Below are positions 23,616 through 35,541 of a stretch of 64,000 nucleotides of DNA, piece by piece. Source of the DNA: Aplidium turbinatum (taxonomy: Eukaryota; Chordata; Ascidiacea; Aplousobranchia; Polyclinidae). Numbering within the stretch: position 1 is the first letter of the stretch; the number at the start of each line of letters is the position of its first letter. The stretch covers positions 12,487,823 through 12,551,822 of the forward strand of contig OU964935.1 in NCBI GenBank assembly GCA_918807975.1. The letters run 5' to 3'. The translations under genes and the position numbers were made by a program. Below the pieces are notes generated by a model, which worked only from the letters and a program-made list of their open reading frames with translations, made no database searches and was not told the origin of the DNA.

Positions 23616-23878
23616 CAGGGCCGGATTTAGCTGATGGGGGCCCGGAGCACTTTTACATCGGGGGGCCCCCGTGCAAAAAAATTTTTCGCGCCTACGGCGC
23701 GAAAAGCCATCTCTACGTCTACAGTAGCATCAGTCCAGTACTGCACAGCATTTTGCAGAAACTTAAACTTTAAAGGCCAAAAGGAAAAAAATCACATTTT
23801 TTCCACATAGAGGGGCCCTTCAAAAGTCAGGGGCCCGGGGCAACTGCCCCCTCTGCCCCCCTCCTAAACCCTGGCCTG
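23616..23878. mobile_element. hAT MITE (CAGGGCCGGATTTA family), copy 1
   Basis: 263 bp starting CAGGGCCGGATTTAG and ending CCTGGCCTG, with a perfect 8-bp TSD GTCATATC (23608-23615 and 23879-23886). It contains a GGGGGGCCCCC palindrome and TTCGCGCC...GGCGCGAA. It is the same family as 29517-29769. Confidence 0.9.
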
Positions 23879-24183
23879 GTCATATCAATGTTTTGTTTCA
23901 GCTCTTAAATGTTGATTTCTGCATCTTTGCCAGGTTATTAGTAAAACTAGTTTGTGTTCTTTTCTGCTGAAAGCTAAAATGTTTATAAATTGATATTTCG
24001 TTGCTACACGTTTTAGATTTGAAACTGCACACTATGGCACATTCAATATAGCAAACACACGGTACAGTATAAAAAATAACGATCAGGTGTTGCAAATAGT
24101 TTCTTTTTTAATTTCATTCTCAAAATAATTTTACTCACAACTTATCACAGACATTTTTGTACCACGGCAATCAGTATGATAAC

Positions 24184-24567
24184 AAGGTCTGTGAAGTCGG
24201 GTGAAAAATGTACGACTCAGACTCCTCGGTTTATAATTGGCCGACTCCGACCCCGGCTGCAGTGTTGCCAGATATCGGAGGGTTGCCACATTTAAAAAAA
24301 AATTGTCCTTTTTCATTTTATTAAAAGTTATTTTTACTTTAAGTTGTGATCACTATTGAAACGGCGCTTTCATAAAAAATAACAAGAACAAACACGTTTA
24401 TTTTTTGGTGAAGTTGTAGAGTTCAATAAGGACAGCAAGCAACAAGATTTAAAAAAAATATTGCAAAATTTTGCTTATTGTTTTGTATCAAGCTGGAGTA
24501 GGAGTCCGCCTATTGTTAACAACTCCTACTCCGGACACACTAAAATCCTTCCAACTCCACAGCTCTG
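24184..24567. mobile_element. Degenerate hAT-like MITE
   Basis: The ends AAGGTCTGTGAAGTCGG and the complement of CAGAGCTGTGGAGTTGG match at 12 of 17 positions. The flanks ATGATAAC (24176-24183) and GTGATAAC (24568-24575) match at 7 of 8. The interior contains GACTCCGAC/GGAGTAGGAGTC blocks. Confidence 0.6.
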
Positions 24568-24941
24568 GTGATAACCATCAAGAATGTTTAGGTAGGTTAC
24601 AAGCTTGCAGGCTATGTCAGTTGCAATTTATGAAATTTTCAACAGATATTTGTGGAGACTTCACAACGAAGCTTGGCTTCCGTTTTAACAATTTTTATTA
24701 ACAGCTGTACACAAAGTAAAAACAAGCTCAGACTCAGCTATGTGAAGTGCAGCTTTGCACAGAACAACAACTCTGTTAGTAGATAGCATCCGCCAGGTGA
24801 CGCACAATAATTACACAATGAAAAAAATATGACGAACAGATTTGAGACGGTTTTCAATTCTGTGATGTGTTCCACTGTGGTTTTAGCTGATAAACAACTT
24901 CGATGGGCTAACAAGAAAGCGTTGGCTGGTTTATCAAAGTT

Positions 24942-26765
24942 TGTAGCGCACCCAGAAAAACTTTAAGGGGGGGCTAATTCAGAAATGCAGGCCGAGTGAT
25001 TTGCGACAATAGTAACAGTGACAATAGGCCAATGCCCATCCCTTTGATTAATACGGTATTTAAAAGCACTTACAATCCACCGGTTGCCGATACATCAGGA
25101 TTCGTTCTTTCAATCAGACTAAAAGTTGGCCTAGTGAACCCCATGCTCAGGCGCGGATCTACGAGTTTTTTTCAGGGGGGGTGGCAGGGCAGAAAATTTA
25201 AAAATCAATTAAAAAGAAAGAAAAAGATAAAACCGGATATGAACAATGATACTACGACATATACGATATGCTATAAAACCGACATTAAAACAGCTATTTT
25301 CATCAATTGTGAATGTTTAAAAAATAAATTTTGCTTGAATAAAAATTGCTAAGCATGCAAGGTAAATTTGAAATCTGGTTTAAAACCCTGTATACAGTGT
25401 CCATGACCAATTGGATATTTGTATGTTTGCAGGCTTATATGGAAATTGATTGAAATTATAATGAAGACTAAAAACTATAAAACAGCCATTCAAGGTTTCA
25501 GATTGTTTCAACTGATGTCATTTTGTTCAGCGTTGGTAGCTCAGTCAGCTGAGTTAGCTCCAACAAATGTTGCTTTTAAAATGTATTTGAAGTTGTATGA
25601 AAGAAAATAATGGAGTCTGATCGATGGATAATTTCAACCATAATAATAACAAAAAATTATTCCCACCCCCTCCCCGGGATAAGTTAAGTCCGCCGTGGGA
25701 CTAAGATCAGCTGTTTAGAAGCATATTAACCCATTTGATGAAGAAACATACAACTTCAACAATTCCTCACAAAATTTCGGGGGGCCCTTTGCCCCCCCAT
25801 AAATCCGCGCCTGCCCATACTACTAGCACCATCAGCATCCTCATCCCTAGGTCCACTCTCGCAATCTTCTATAGATCTCGACTTTTTTTGTCATATGACA
25901 AAATAGAATTAGCTTTCCGTTTGCCAACACAAATAAGTGTGAAAACAACAACTAGCACGAAAACAGTTTGAAACAAAACACTAATTTTGTAAACAGTAGA
26001 TTTGATGTAGACGTTTTTCTTACTTACAAAACATTCCAATTTAGTTCGTTTTTTCAACTTAAGTCCCAGACGCTTTCGTCTCTCTGCTCAAATGTCGTAT
26101 GCAGTTTTACAGGCCCGTGTGATTCGGCATTGACGTACGGTACATCGGTATGTTTACCATACATTTGACCACGAAAGTACGGGAGCATCTGAACTTTATT
26201 GAGTTAAAGAAAAGTGCCATCGAAAACCATATCATGGAGTGTTCTTTTTGCACCTTCGTCGAAAATTCTCTGCTGGCTCATTTACAATTTTACGCAAAAG
26301 CGAATCCCAATTTGACACCAAAATTCTCTGTTATGATAGGAAGCATTGTTAATCAAACGCTACAACCCAAAGTTAAACAAACAATTATTTGCTGGAGGAA
26401 CGTCCATTCTCTTCAACATTTACTTGATGTATCACGTTCCCTGTGGTGCAAATTCTTTTGTAGTTATTTATGTAGTTGCCTTTTCCTAATGTAATTTTAC
26501 CTTCAAGAAGTTGAAAATTATTGCACTTTTATAAATATTTTCAGATTTCTGATGAGGGCTTAAGTTAAACCGACAACGTTTGACTATTAAAACTATTTGT
26601 AAATATGTAAAATATATTGTTATAATGCTCATCCCTGTTGTATTGTGTCTTATTCATATCTAACCTATAAGCACAAGTTATAAAAGGGGGAATACAAAAA
26701 ATTCATTTTTGGTGGTGAGTTTGGGGGGGCTTGAGCCCCCTTAGCCCCATGCTGGGTGCGCTACA
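24942..26765 (+). mobile_element. hAT-bounded element carrying a PLE fragment, copy 1
   Basis: The ends TGTAGCGCACCCAG and CTGGGTGCGCTACA are inverted repeats matching those of copy 2 at 33895-35533. The interior is a Penelope-like fragment: coding-like sequence near 25968-26494 contains VREHLNF, KSAIENHIMECSFC and KANPNLTPKF, as in PLE GIY-YIG endonuclease regions, with frame changes. A CTGATGAG motif follows at 26549. A separate hAT element (25148-25813) interrupts it. No clear TSD was found for this copy. Confidence 0.7.
25148..25813. mobile_element. Non-autonomous hAT nested in the PLE-bearing element
   Basis: It starts CAGGCGCGGATCTACG and ends ATAAATCCGCGCCTG, flanked by CCCATGCT (25140-25147) and CCCATACT (25814-25821), 7 of 8 identical. 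Copy 2 of the host element (near 34590-34620) runs through the same site without it, so the empty site is preserved in this window. Confidence 0.9.
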
Positions 26766-27475
26766 GTGTAGCCCATATGCGCTCAAAGTTCGAAAAGCTT
26801 TTTCAAGTTAAAACTTACTATAGGTTTATCGAAATTTCCTTCACAGTTTTGTTTTAATTTATTTAAAATATTTATATATTTTGACATTTATTTTCAAGTT
26901 TTCCAAACATTTCAATAAAATCATGCAAAACATGTTTTACTTTCGATTCCATCATTTTTTGTCTACAAGCATCTATAAATCGCTGTAAAGAAATTTCAAC
27001 CCTTTGGTCATTGGTTTATGAAATATCGAATTAATGAATTGAATAACAATTTTATAAAATTGTTGTTCTTAAAATTTACCCTTCTTTATAATGAGTTCTG
27101 AGTTTGTTGCAATAATTGCACGAAGGCCGTCCAGTGGGTAAGCTTGTGACAAATTGAGCCACGAAAACTAGCTCGTTTCCGAATCGAAACTCCACACAAA
27201 TTCCTTTGCTTCATTTTCTCTACAAGCTATCGGACTGACGCTCTTATTGCGCCAGCTTCTCAAGATAAAAAAGAGAAAGAGCGGCAGGCGACAATGTGAG
27301 AGACATGACGTGATGGTGATGGCAACACACATTCTCTCGAGTCAACAGAATTTCAATAAAAAATATTTTTTAAACTTGTTTTCAATAAAAGAATGTCATG
27401 CAATGTCGCACAAAAGTCGAGCTAAACTGTGCTGCCAACACAAAAATGTTTGTTAGTTTTCAAATGTCAAAAGCC
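26766..27475. other. Intergenic, nothing recognised
   Basis: AT-rich sequence between the PLE-bearing element and the TTAA element, without coding signs. Confidence 0.45.
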
Positions 27476-27479
27476 TTAA

Positions 27480-28039
27480 AGGGATACTAAAGGAAAAACC
27501 TGACTTGGCGATTTTCCACGTTTTTTCTGTTTAACATGCTACCATAAAACGATTTTCAATAAAATTTTGCCCCATTGCGGTCTGACCACCATTGCGCGCG
27601 TGCTTTTGTCAGAGCTTTCAAAACTAGATTGGGCTTGAGCAGCGAAGCGTGCGACTGTACAGTCTGCGTCACTAGAAACTAGCAATCAGCTGATCTCGCA
27701 ATAATTGTTACTGCGGGCGATTTGCCTGTAGGCTATGTATGTATGTACATCAAAACATCAGATTTCAACATCAAAACATTACACAGTTTGCTCAAAACAT
27801 CAGATGTGGTAACGTGGCTTTTGTTATTGCTGTCTTTTGTGACGTATTCTCGAGCAGTGTTTACACTTTTGGTTATTTTGAAAAAAAAATGAAAATAAAT
27901 AAAACATTGGACTTTGGGCCTTGCCAGCACCATTGAAAACATTTTTTTTTTGGTAATTTTTCTTGAAATGTATTTTTGAATGTTCAGTTTACGCATTTTA
28001 ATGCTTAAGTCCCGTTTGAAATTTTCATTTAGTAGGCCT
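27480..28039. mobile_element. TTAA-target element, copy 1
   Basis: Flanked by TTAA (27476-27479 and 28040-28043). The ends AGGGATACTAAAGGAAAA and, inverted, AGGCCTACTAAATGAAAA form imperfect TIRs. It is homologous over most of its length to 59499-60547. TTAA targets are used by piggyBac and Kolobok elements. No transposase is present. Confidence 0.85.
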
Positions 28040-28043
28040 TTAA

Positions 28044-29508
28044 CATCGAGACAAAGGTATTTTGTAGCCTTTTGCTAGTCAAGTGGGTTGCATCCAAACG
28101 CATTAAAAAACGATTTGTGAAATTAGCAATCAGCCAGTCAACTTAATTGCGTGTGATAAACTGATTGTTTTGTAAACAACAGAACGGCATGCCTCCGGTA
28201 AAATATTTTGCTTACCGGTACATGAAAAGTTATTTTTGCCTAGACGTAAATATATTTATTTTTGCAAAAATTGTCAAAAATGTAAGCAATTTAAAGCAGC
28301 AATTTTAAAAAGATTTTATTTTAGGGGCAGAATTTTTGGAAATTTTATTTGAAACAAAAACAAAACATTTCTCGTCATAAATAAAGTTTTTTCCGAGTAT
28401 TTCTGTTTTAAACACCCAGCAGCCCAAGAAATCAGCAAACCTTTGAAGAGCGTTGCTCAAAACCACTTGTCGGAACTTATTGCGTTGCGAGGAATACACA
28501 TTTTGCTCGAAATTGCTTGAATTTTGAAACAAAACAAAAAAATACGCTGCAACAGACCTTGTTTCAGGCAGTCCCGGTGCGTAAGCCGGTCAAAACTCCT
28601 TCTAAACATTGGGCTTACTGCAATTGTATATCAATCGGTATATCAATCGTAGCCTCAGGATAGGATGCTGTTGGTGGTGTACGCGGTATGACAATAGCGT
28701 TGTATGAAGACAAGTGGAAATTAAACTAGCTCAGATAGCAAAATCTGTCATTTTTACATTGATTTAACGTTTGCAGACGTTCTCTGAGAGCGGATTTTGC
28801 TGTCAGGTGCCATATTCAGTTAGTATTTTTGTCATTCATTAAGTCGTTGGCTTTTCTGAACTGTCTATTGTTATGAAAAGCCTTTTTTCCACTCATTGAA
28901 AGTTGATTTCTGCTGAAGAACTGTCGTAGCTCAAAAAATATATACCTGTAAAGAGAAGTACAGAATATTCATGAGAATGCATATTGCATATGTCTGTGCG
29001 CTTATGCCGCTAAAAAGGTTCATGATTGGGTAAAAAGCGATAGGTGTGTGGTTTGTTTTCAACACTATTATCACATATATGATAGATGACGTAATTTGTA
29101 CTTGAACAACCCTCAAATTCATCTCTCTTTTGAGGTCGCTGGGTATTTCCACTGCTCCGAATAAGCCACTTCTGGATAATGTTTAACCAAGACCAAGCCG
29201 TCTACTGTTTATTAGAGAAACCGAATTTTAAAGCGTGGACTAAACGACTGAACAATAATTAATCTCCTGTTTGCATTTAAAACGATAAAAGTTGGTCAGT
29301 TCGTTAAAATGACCTTTTAAACATTTTATGTATACAGTCTTAAATTTTGTATTTGCACAAATATAAAAGATTTAATGAGGCTGTTCACCAGATTAATAAA
29401 AGAATAAAAGATAAAAAATTTAATAAAAGATTTAGTTGGTTTAGAGACAAAATGTATTTTCAGCTGTCTTGTATCGTGCCACAGTTTATCGCCACGATTT
29501 ACACAAGA
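28044..29508. other. Intergenic, nothing recognised
   Basis: AT-rich sequence with no convincing coding frame, RNA gene or element ends on either strand. Confidence 0.45.
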
Positions 29509-29516
29509 CACCATGC

Positions 29517-29769
29517 CAGGGCCGGATTTAGCTGATGGGGGGCCCCCGCGCAAAAAAATTTTCGCGTCCGCGGCGCGAAAAACCACCTCTACGTTTACAG
29601 TAGCATTAATCCAGCACTGCACTGCAAAGCATTTTGTAGAAACTTTAAAGGCTGAAAGAAAAAAACAATAATAACATAAAAATCACATTTTTTCCACGCA
29701 GGGGGGCCCCTTCAAAAGTCGGGGGGCCCGGGGCACCTGTACCCTCTGCCCCCCATAAATCCGGGCCTG
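29517..29769. mobile_element. hAT MITE (CAGGGCCGGATTTA family), copy 2
   Basis: 253 bp from CAGGGCCGGATTTAG to ATCCGGGCCTG with a perfect 8-bp TSD CACCATGC (29509-29516 and 29770-29777). It is homologous end to end with 23616-23878. Confidence 0.92.
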
Positions 29770-30820
29770 CACCATGCATGTGGAGACGATAGCTGAAATC
29801 TCTAACTAAATGTGAAAGTATTTACTTTCGTACAGTAAGCTACACAAGGAACTGACTTTAAAATGCTTGCGAATGGTATTGAGGAAGTGTTGCCTCACCT
29901 GCTTAGTGGGCGAAACCACACAATTGTAATAAACCTGACAAAACTGCGAGGGTGAAAAAGCAATAAATATAAAATACTCAGACTCACACCAAGCTATGCT
30001 TATCCATTGTTATTTGGAAAGAAGTCCTTATAAAATCAATGCAAAAATAAATGCGATTTCTCCCGGTAACTGGCACTCTGTACCAGGATCGTTGAAAGGA
30101 TAACTTAGGCCCGGTACCAATAGGGCCCTTGGGCCCCAAATCAACACACCTCTATGGAAAAGCACCGCATTCAAATAATACGACATGGTCTCTTCAAGCT
30201 TTCGGGCCATTGGAAAGGTTAGAGGCCCCTAAAATTATCCCGGGCTCGGATCTAAAAGACCCCTCTGGACCCCCTGGCAGGGCTACTGCTCTGTACAGTG
30301 TAGTGTGCATATGATAGACTTAGACAGAGTTAGGTGTATATAATTCTCGCAAAATAGGTCACTTTAAGTTCAACTTAGCTTTTTATCTACTAAAATAATT
30401 TATTAGCTAAATGGCAAGGTATGAAATGTTTATTCATTGATAAAATTTATAGTGGTGATTTACGTGTTACGATAATGACCTCTTATTTAATAGCGTGCTA
30501 TGGAATTGAAGTAGGGAGTATTAGAAGTATGGTAATTTCTAACTTTCCGCCTAGAAAAGGGTGCACATTAAACTTAAAGTTTTACCAGGTCTTTTCAGAA
30601 GTTTGCAGCAAAAGTGCTATTTTAAAGTTGTGTCAGCCTGAAGCTTGCCCGTTCAAACAAAACCAAAGTTAGATGAAACAATTTGTATTCAACTCATCAA
30701 AGCAATGGTGTTAGTATAGGCTACATTTAAGCACCCAGGACTTATACTACCTATAAACCAGTAGTTTTCAACCTGGGAGTCGCAAGACTCTGTCTGAAAG
30801 TCCAGTGTATCGTCATCAAC

Positions 30821-31119
30821 GGTGTCCGACAAATTGTTCGTAAGCAATTGTTCGTAAAGCAATTGTTCGTAAGCAATTGTTCGTAAGCAATTGTTCGTAA
30901 AACAATTGTTCGTAAATTAATTCTTCGTAAAACAATTCTTCCTAAAGCATTTCTTCGTGTATGCAGTTAAAATTTGATGTATACGAAGAAATGCTTTACA
31001 AAGAATGGTTTTACGGATTTCATTTTACGAAAAACAGTTTACGAACAATTGTTTTACGAACAATTGCTTACGAACAATTGCTTTACGAACAATTGCTTAC
31101 GAACAATTTGCCTATAACC
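30821..31119. mobile_element. Foldback MULE-like MITE
   Basis: A 299-bp near-palindrome flanked by a perfect 9-bp TSD GTCATCAAC (30812-30820 and 31120-31128). Each arm consists of tandem units around CAATTGTTCGTAAG, and the ends read GGT...CAAATTGTTCGTAAGC in both inward directions. The 9-bp TSD, the GGT start and the tandem-repeat arms are the same architecture as the MULE at 11684-20880. It has no coding capacity. Confidence 0.85.
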
Positions 31120-31583
31120 GTCATCAACTCTTTTTGCCAGAAAAGATTAAAAATTGTGTTTTTTCGCCATCGACCATTCGCCGACCTGGGGTGACTTTAT
31201 TGTTCTTTCAGACGTTGCAAAGGCTTTAACAATACAAAACCATTCAATATTTTTTACTTAGTTCTTGATGCGTCACTTTGTGTAGACTAACGTCAACCAG
31301 TAATCACGCTATGGCAAAATAGCAGAGTTATTTAGAATCCTATGTCAAATATGGATTTATCAGCATTGTTTCCAATGGCATTGGAAAATTTTAGTGTGTA
31401 GGTAATTTTGTTCAAAAGTTTGTTCAGTAATTGTTCCACAAATTGACAAGCTTTTTGAAAGATGCAAGACAAGCCATCTCACTGAAACTGATTTCAGTAA
31501 ATTCATCAAAGATTACAATAAATTCAACTAATGATAATGCTAAAATATAGCTAAAGTTTATAAATTTTTCTCCTATAATTTAA

Positions 31584-32492
31584 CCCGTTAAGTGCGTAAT
31601 TAATTTTTCAAAACTCTCCTTACTGTGCGTATTTAATTTGATCACTCGCAGTATTTTTCGTCGCATTATTACTTGCTAGGATATTGGGGAATCCCCATGA
31701 CGCAGCACAATACGCTTTTGTTCAATTTCCTTTTGTGTCTATTGCTTTACTTTTTCATCGACTATTGCGGAGAAGTCTCCGCCTGGACTATTGCTTTCTG
31801 GTGTAATCGCATTACTCTCAAGTGATTATACCTTTCATATTGTGAAATTATTCAACTAGTTGTTCATTATGAAGAAAAAAAATACATCAGTTTACAGAAC
31901 AGAATAATTTCTAAGCATTTATAGGACACTAAACAAAGTACACGTAAGTTTAGTTTGGAAATATTCAAACTGTATCATTTTCTGACGCTTGTTCTAACAT
32001 TAGCAGCAACACAAAACCGTATTGTTTTGTTGACTATATGTTACAAAATATGTTTTCGAACACAACAAAATATTTCTGAAACTGCTAGCAACATTACATG
32101 AAAATGACTTCACACTGATTGAACGCGCATGATGTGGTTCGAATTTTATACACCGGAAGGAAGCTATTTCAGAAGAAAAAACATTTAGGATGAAATCTTT
32201 TTATTCTTGCAATTGTGGTTAGATTGTAGGTGAGTGCAAAAGCTACCTAATATTGTAATAGAATGATTTAGGGATTAACGATTTCCGTCAGGCTGCAATC
32301 GTTATTGTAGTGTAAACAATGCATCTATGTTTCTTCACACGTCATAATTGCGCCTTCCAGACAAAGCGAATAGAGGAAAGCGAAATTAAAAGTGCCATGA
32401 ATAGCTGCGATCACGAAAACGACAATTGTCGTCTTACGCACAGCAAGAGCGACTGTCTCGGACGACAATTGTCGTTATACGCACTTAACAGG
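31584..32492. mobile_element. piggyBac-like TTAA MITE
   Basis: TIRs CCCGTTAAGTGCGTA and, inverted, CCTGTTAAGTGCGTA are flanked by TTAA (31580-31583 and 32493-32496). A CC-starting TIR with a TTAA target is the piggyBac signature. Near 32425-32475 the palindrome CGACAATTGTCG occurs twice, about 40 bp apart. No transposase is visible. Confidence 0.8.
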
Positions 32493-32759
32493 TTAAAGCT
32501 TGAGGAGGAAATGGAGATAATAATCCGGGGAAATGTAATAAAAGCCGAAATAACATCACGAAAAAACGCTTTTGGTTCCAAAAGTGTGCATTAGAACAGA
32601 GAAGCAAGACATAACTGGCTGTCGGCATCAATCAAATTTGATTAAATTTTGCATTAAATATGCTTTTCTTGAATACTTTTATGGGGGTCGCAAGGCTACG
32701 CTGATTAGCCTACTCTGAGGGGCGCGGTGCAAAAAAGGTAGAAAACCCCTAATCTAAAC

Positions 32760-33886
32760 AAAAATTTAGCCAGTGACGTAGTTGGAAAGGAAATTTTAAG
32801 GGAGCAAAAACAATTGTTGGAGGAGGACCAAATATTTTAGTGTTTAAAACTTAGAAAAGAGTTTATTTGAAAATGTAGCAACTGAATACAGCCAAAAATT
32901 TATGAAACATCGTTAAACATGTAATGCAATGCCATTAAAACGTTGTAACATGTCGTCTATGCGTACTTTTAGTTCTCACAAACCTTTTCTTTCATTTGCA
33001 AAATAACTTGATTACAAATTGGTTAAAATTGGTAATTTATTATAGTATGTTGGTACTGCATAGTTTGGGATACTTTTGAACAGACAAGTTTGAGTTACCA
33101 TCAGTTCAAAATAGCATTCCTGTTTGATATTTGAAAAAGTTTTTTAACCTTCATTCCATCAGGTAGAATCTTCCACATGCCATAGACTTCACCTTCCATA
33201 CTTCAGTAAATTTCAAAATAGCCTCCACAAGAAATTGGAAAATATTGTAACGTTTAAAGCTAATGCTGAAATACAAGTTCAGCTAATAATCTTGTTCATT
33301 AAATAACAACAGAACGCATTATATGATATTGAACCAATTTCGAAAATCTAAAGATGGTAATTTATGTTAAACTTTTGGAATTCAATGTAGGCTAACGTAC
33401 AACCAACGTTACAAAGAGTAATGGTGAAAGATGTAGGCCATGGAAGCTGCCTCCTTGTCTGTGTGTGAAATCTTTCAGTGCATCTTTTATTTTATACCAT
33501 AGCATGCCCTGTCTCTTATAAAAAGACTTGTTGAAAATTCAACCATTTCAAATGACCAAAATCACACTAAATGCTAGATATATTGTTATTCTAACCCAAG
33601 AGAATTCTCTTAGGCTATGTTCAATTTACTAGCACTGTTTGAATAACAAAGTGTTATGTTTTGACTAGCAAGCTCACAGAAATAAGTCCACTGTTAGTGC
33701 ATGTTCATGTTTGAAAGAAGTGTTTTAAGTTCCTTATTAATTTTACTGATAGTTTTTTTACTGATTCTTAGCAGCTTCTTGTTAAAACAGGCTATTTTAA
33801 GTGCTATTCAATTTCCACTTTTAGTCATTTGCTATGTTCCGGAAACACTACACCATTTCCGCAAAGCATTCTTACTTGCTTACAAT
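32760..33886. other. Intergenic, nothing recognised
   Basis: AT-rich non-coding sequence between element stacks. An open frame at 33701-33967 runs into the next element and is hydrophobic and low in complexity; I do not call it a gene. Confidence 0.45.
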
Positions 33887-33894
33887 GTGGTATG

Positions 33895-35533
33895 CAGTAG
33901 CGTACCCAGAAAAAAAGTTTGGGGGGGGCTAATTCAGAAATGTCGGCCGAGTGATTTGCAACAATAGTGACAGAGACAATAGGCCAATACCCATCCCTTT
34001 AATTAATATTTAAAGGCACTCACAGGTAGTGGCGTAGCCAGGAGTTTTGAAAGGGGAGGTTTTGACGGCCGGCGGGCAAAGCTCAACGGCGTATTTTCCA
34101 AAGACGACACCCAGCGGCGGAAGGCCTGGAAAGCCTCCCGCAGAAAATTTTGAAAAATTACTTTAAATTTGGTGCATTCCGAGACCTTTTCAACAAAAAT
34201 GTGAGTATGAATATTCCTGTAAAATGGTGCTGTCAGGTGGCATAGCAAAAGGATAAGATCCTGTTTTCTTCGGCATTTCTCCGAAATAAAGCTAAGTCTC
34301 TATGTTTTCTTGTTGCTAATTCCTGGCTGAGATATGTGAATGTTTGGTATTGGCAAAACTCGCTTTTTTAATGCAGTTTCGCTTAAAATTAGGCAAACTT
34401 TGTTTTCAATAGATAAAAAAGTTGAAAGCATCATTCTCAATATCGTGACCTAACACGCGTGCCAAAGGGAGGGTGGGTGGTGTTGAAACCCCCAACACCC
34501 CCTTGGCTACGCCACTGCTCACAGCCCACAACCCACCGGTTGCCGATACATCAGGATTCGTTCTCTCAATGAGATTAGAAGTTGGCCTAGTGAACCCCAT
34601 GCTACTAGCAGCATCAGCTTCTTCATCCCTACGTCCACTCTTGCAATCTTCTATAGATCTCGACGTTTTCGTCACGTATGACAAAATAGAATTAGCTTTC
34701 CGTTTGCCAACACAAATAAGTGCGAAAACAACAACTAGCACGAAAACAGTTTGAAACAAAACACTAATTTTGTAAACAGTAGGCTATATTTGATGTGAAC
34801 GTTTTTTCTACTTACAAAACATTCAAATTTGGTTCGTATTTTCAACTAAAGCCCCAGACGCCTTCGTCTCTCTGCTCAAACGTCGTATACAGTTTTACAT
34901 GTCCGCGTGATTTGGCATTGACGTACGGTACATCGGTATGTATGTCCGAGACATTTGACCACGAGAGTACAGGAGCAACCGAACTTTAGGGAGTTAAAGA
35001 AAAGTGCCATTAAAAACCATATCATGGAGTGTTCTTTTTGCTCTGATCGAAAATCCTCTGTCGACTCATTTAAAATTTTACGCAAAGACAAATCCCAATT
35101 TGACACCAAAATTTACGAAGCACTATGTTAAAAACAAACAATCATTTGCTGGAGGCGAGACCATTCTCTTCAACATTTACTTGATGTATCACCTTCCCTG
35201 TGGAGCAAATTTTTGTCGTAGTTATTTATGTAGTTGCCTTTTCCTAATGTAATTTTAGCTTCAAGAAGTCGAAATTTACTGCATTTTTATAAATATTTTC
35301 AGATTCCTGATGAGGTCTTAAGTTAAACCGAAAACGTTCAACTGTTAAAAATATTTGTCAGTTAAATATGCAAAATATATTGTTGTAATGCTCAGCCCTG
35401 CTGTATTGTTGTGTCTTATTCATAACTAACCTGTAAGCAAAATGTATACATGAGGAGCATACAAAAACTTTATATTAGTGGCGGGTTTGGGGGGGGCTTG
35501 AGCTCCCTTAGCCCCATGCTGGGTGCGCTACAG
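33895..35533 (+). mobile_element. hAT-bounded element carrying a PLE fragment, copy 2
   Basis: It starts CAGTAGCGTACCCAG and ends CTGGGTGCGCTACAG, with a perfect 8-bp TSD GTGGTATG (33887-33894 and 35534-35541). The interior from about 34523 is a PLE 3' fragment: LCSNVVYSFTCPRD and ALTYGTSV (near 34880-34940) and then KTNPNLTPKF (near 35085) match the linker and GIY-YIG region of Penelope-like elements. A CTGATGAG...GAAAAC motif follows at 35307-35335. Frame changes show it is not functional. A MITE is nested at 34027-34517. Confidence 0.82.
34027..34517. mobile_element. hAT MITE nested in the PLE-bearing element
   Basis: 491 bp starting TAGTGGCGTAGCCAG and ending TTGGCTACGCCACTG, flanked by CTCACAGG (34019-34026) and CTCACAGC (34518-34525), 7 of 8. 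The first copy of the host element has no insertion at the corresponding place (near 25070). The left half is homologous to 39880-40285. Confidence 0.85.
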
Positions 35534-35541
35534 GTGGTATG

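Larger units (their letters stand above)
30759..32751. mobile_element. Degenerate hAT element hosting two nested elements
   Basis: The left end CAGTAGTTTTCAACC and the right end (inverted TAGGGGTTTTCTACC) match at about 10 of 15 positions. The flanks CTATAAAC (30751-30758) and ATCTAAAC (32752-32759) match at 6 of 8. Subterminal GGGAGTCGCAAG and, inverted, CTTGCGACCCCC blocks support the pair. Inside are a foldback MULE-like MITE (30821-31119) and a TTAA-target MITE (31584-32492). Confidence 0.65.

Noticed and set aside
25531-25575. tRNA-like A-box sequence (TTGGTAGCTCAGTCAGCTGAG)
   Set aside because: No B box, no cloverleaf and no anticodon stem follow, so it is not a tRNA or a SINE head on present evidence.
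30080-30290. GGGCCC-rich block as a MITE
   Set aside because: No matching ends or target duplication could be found.
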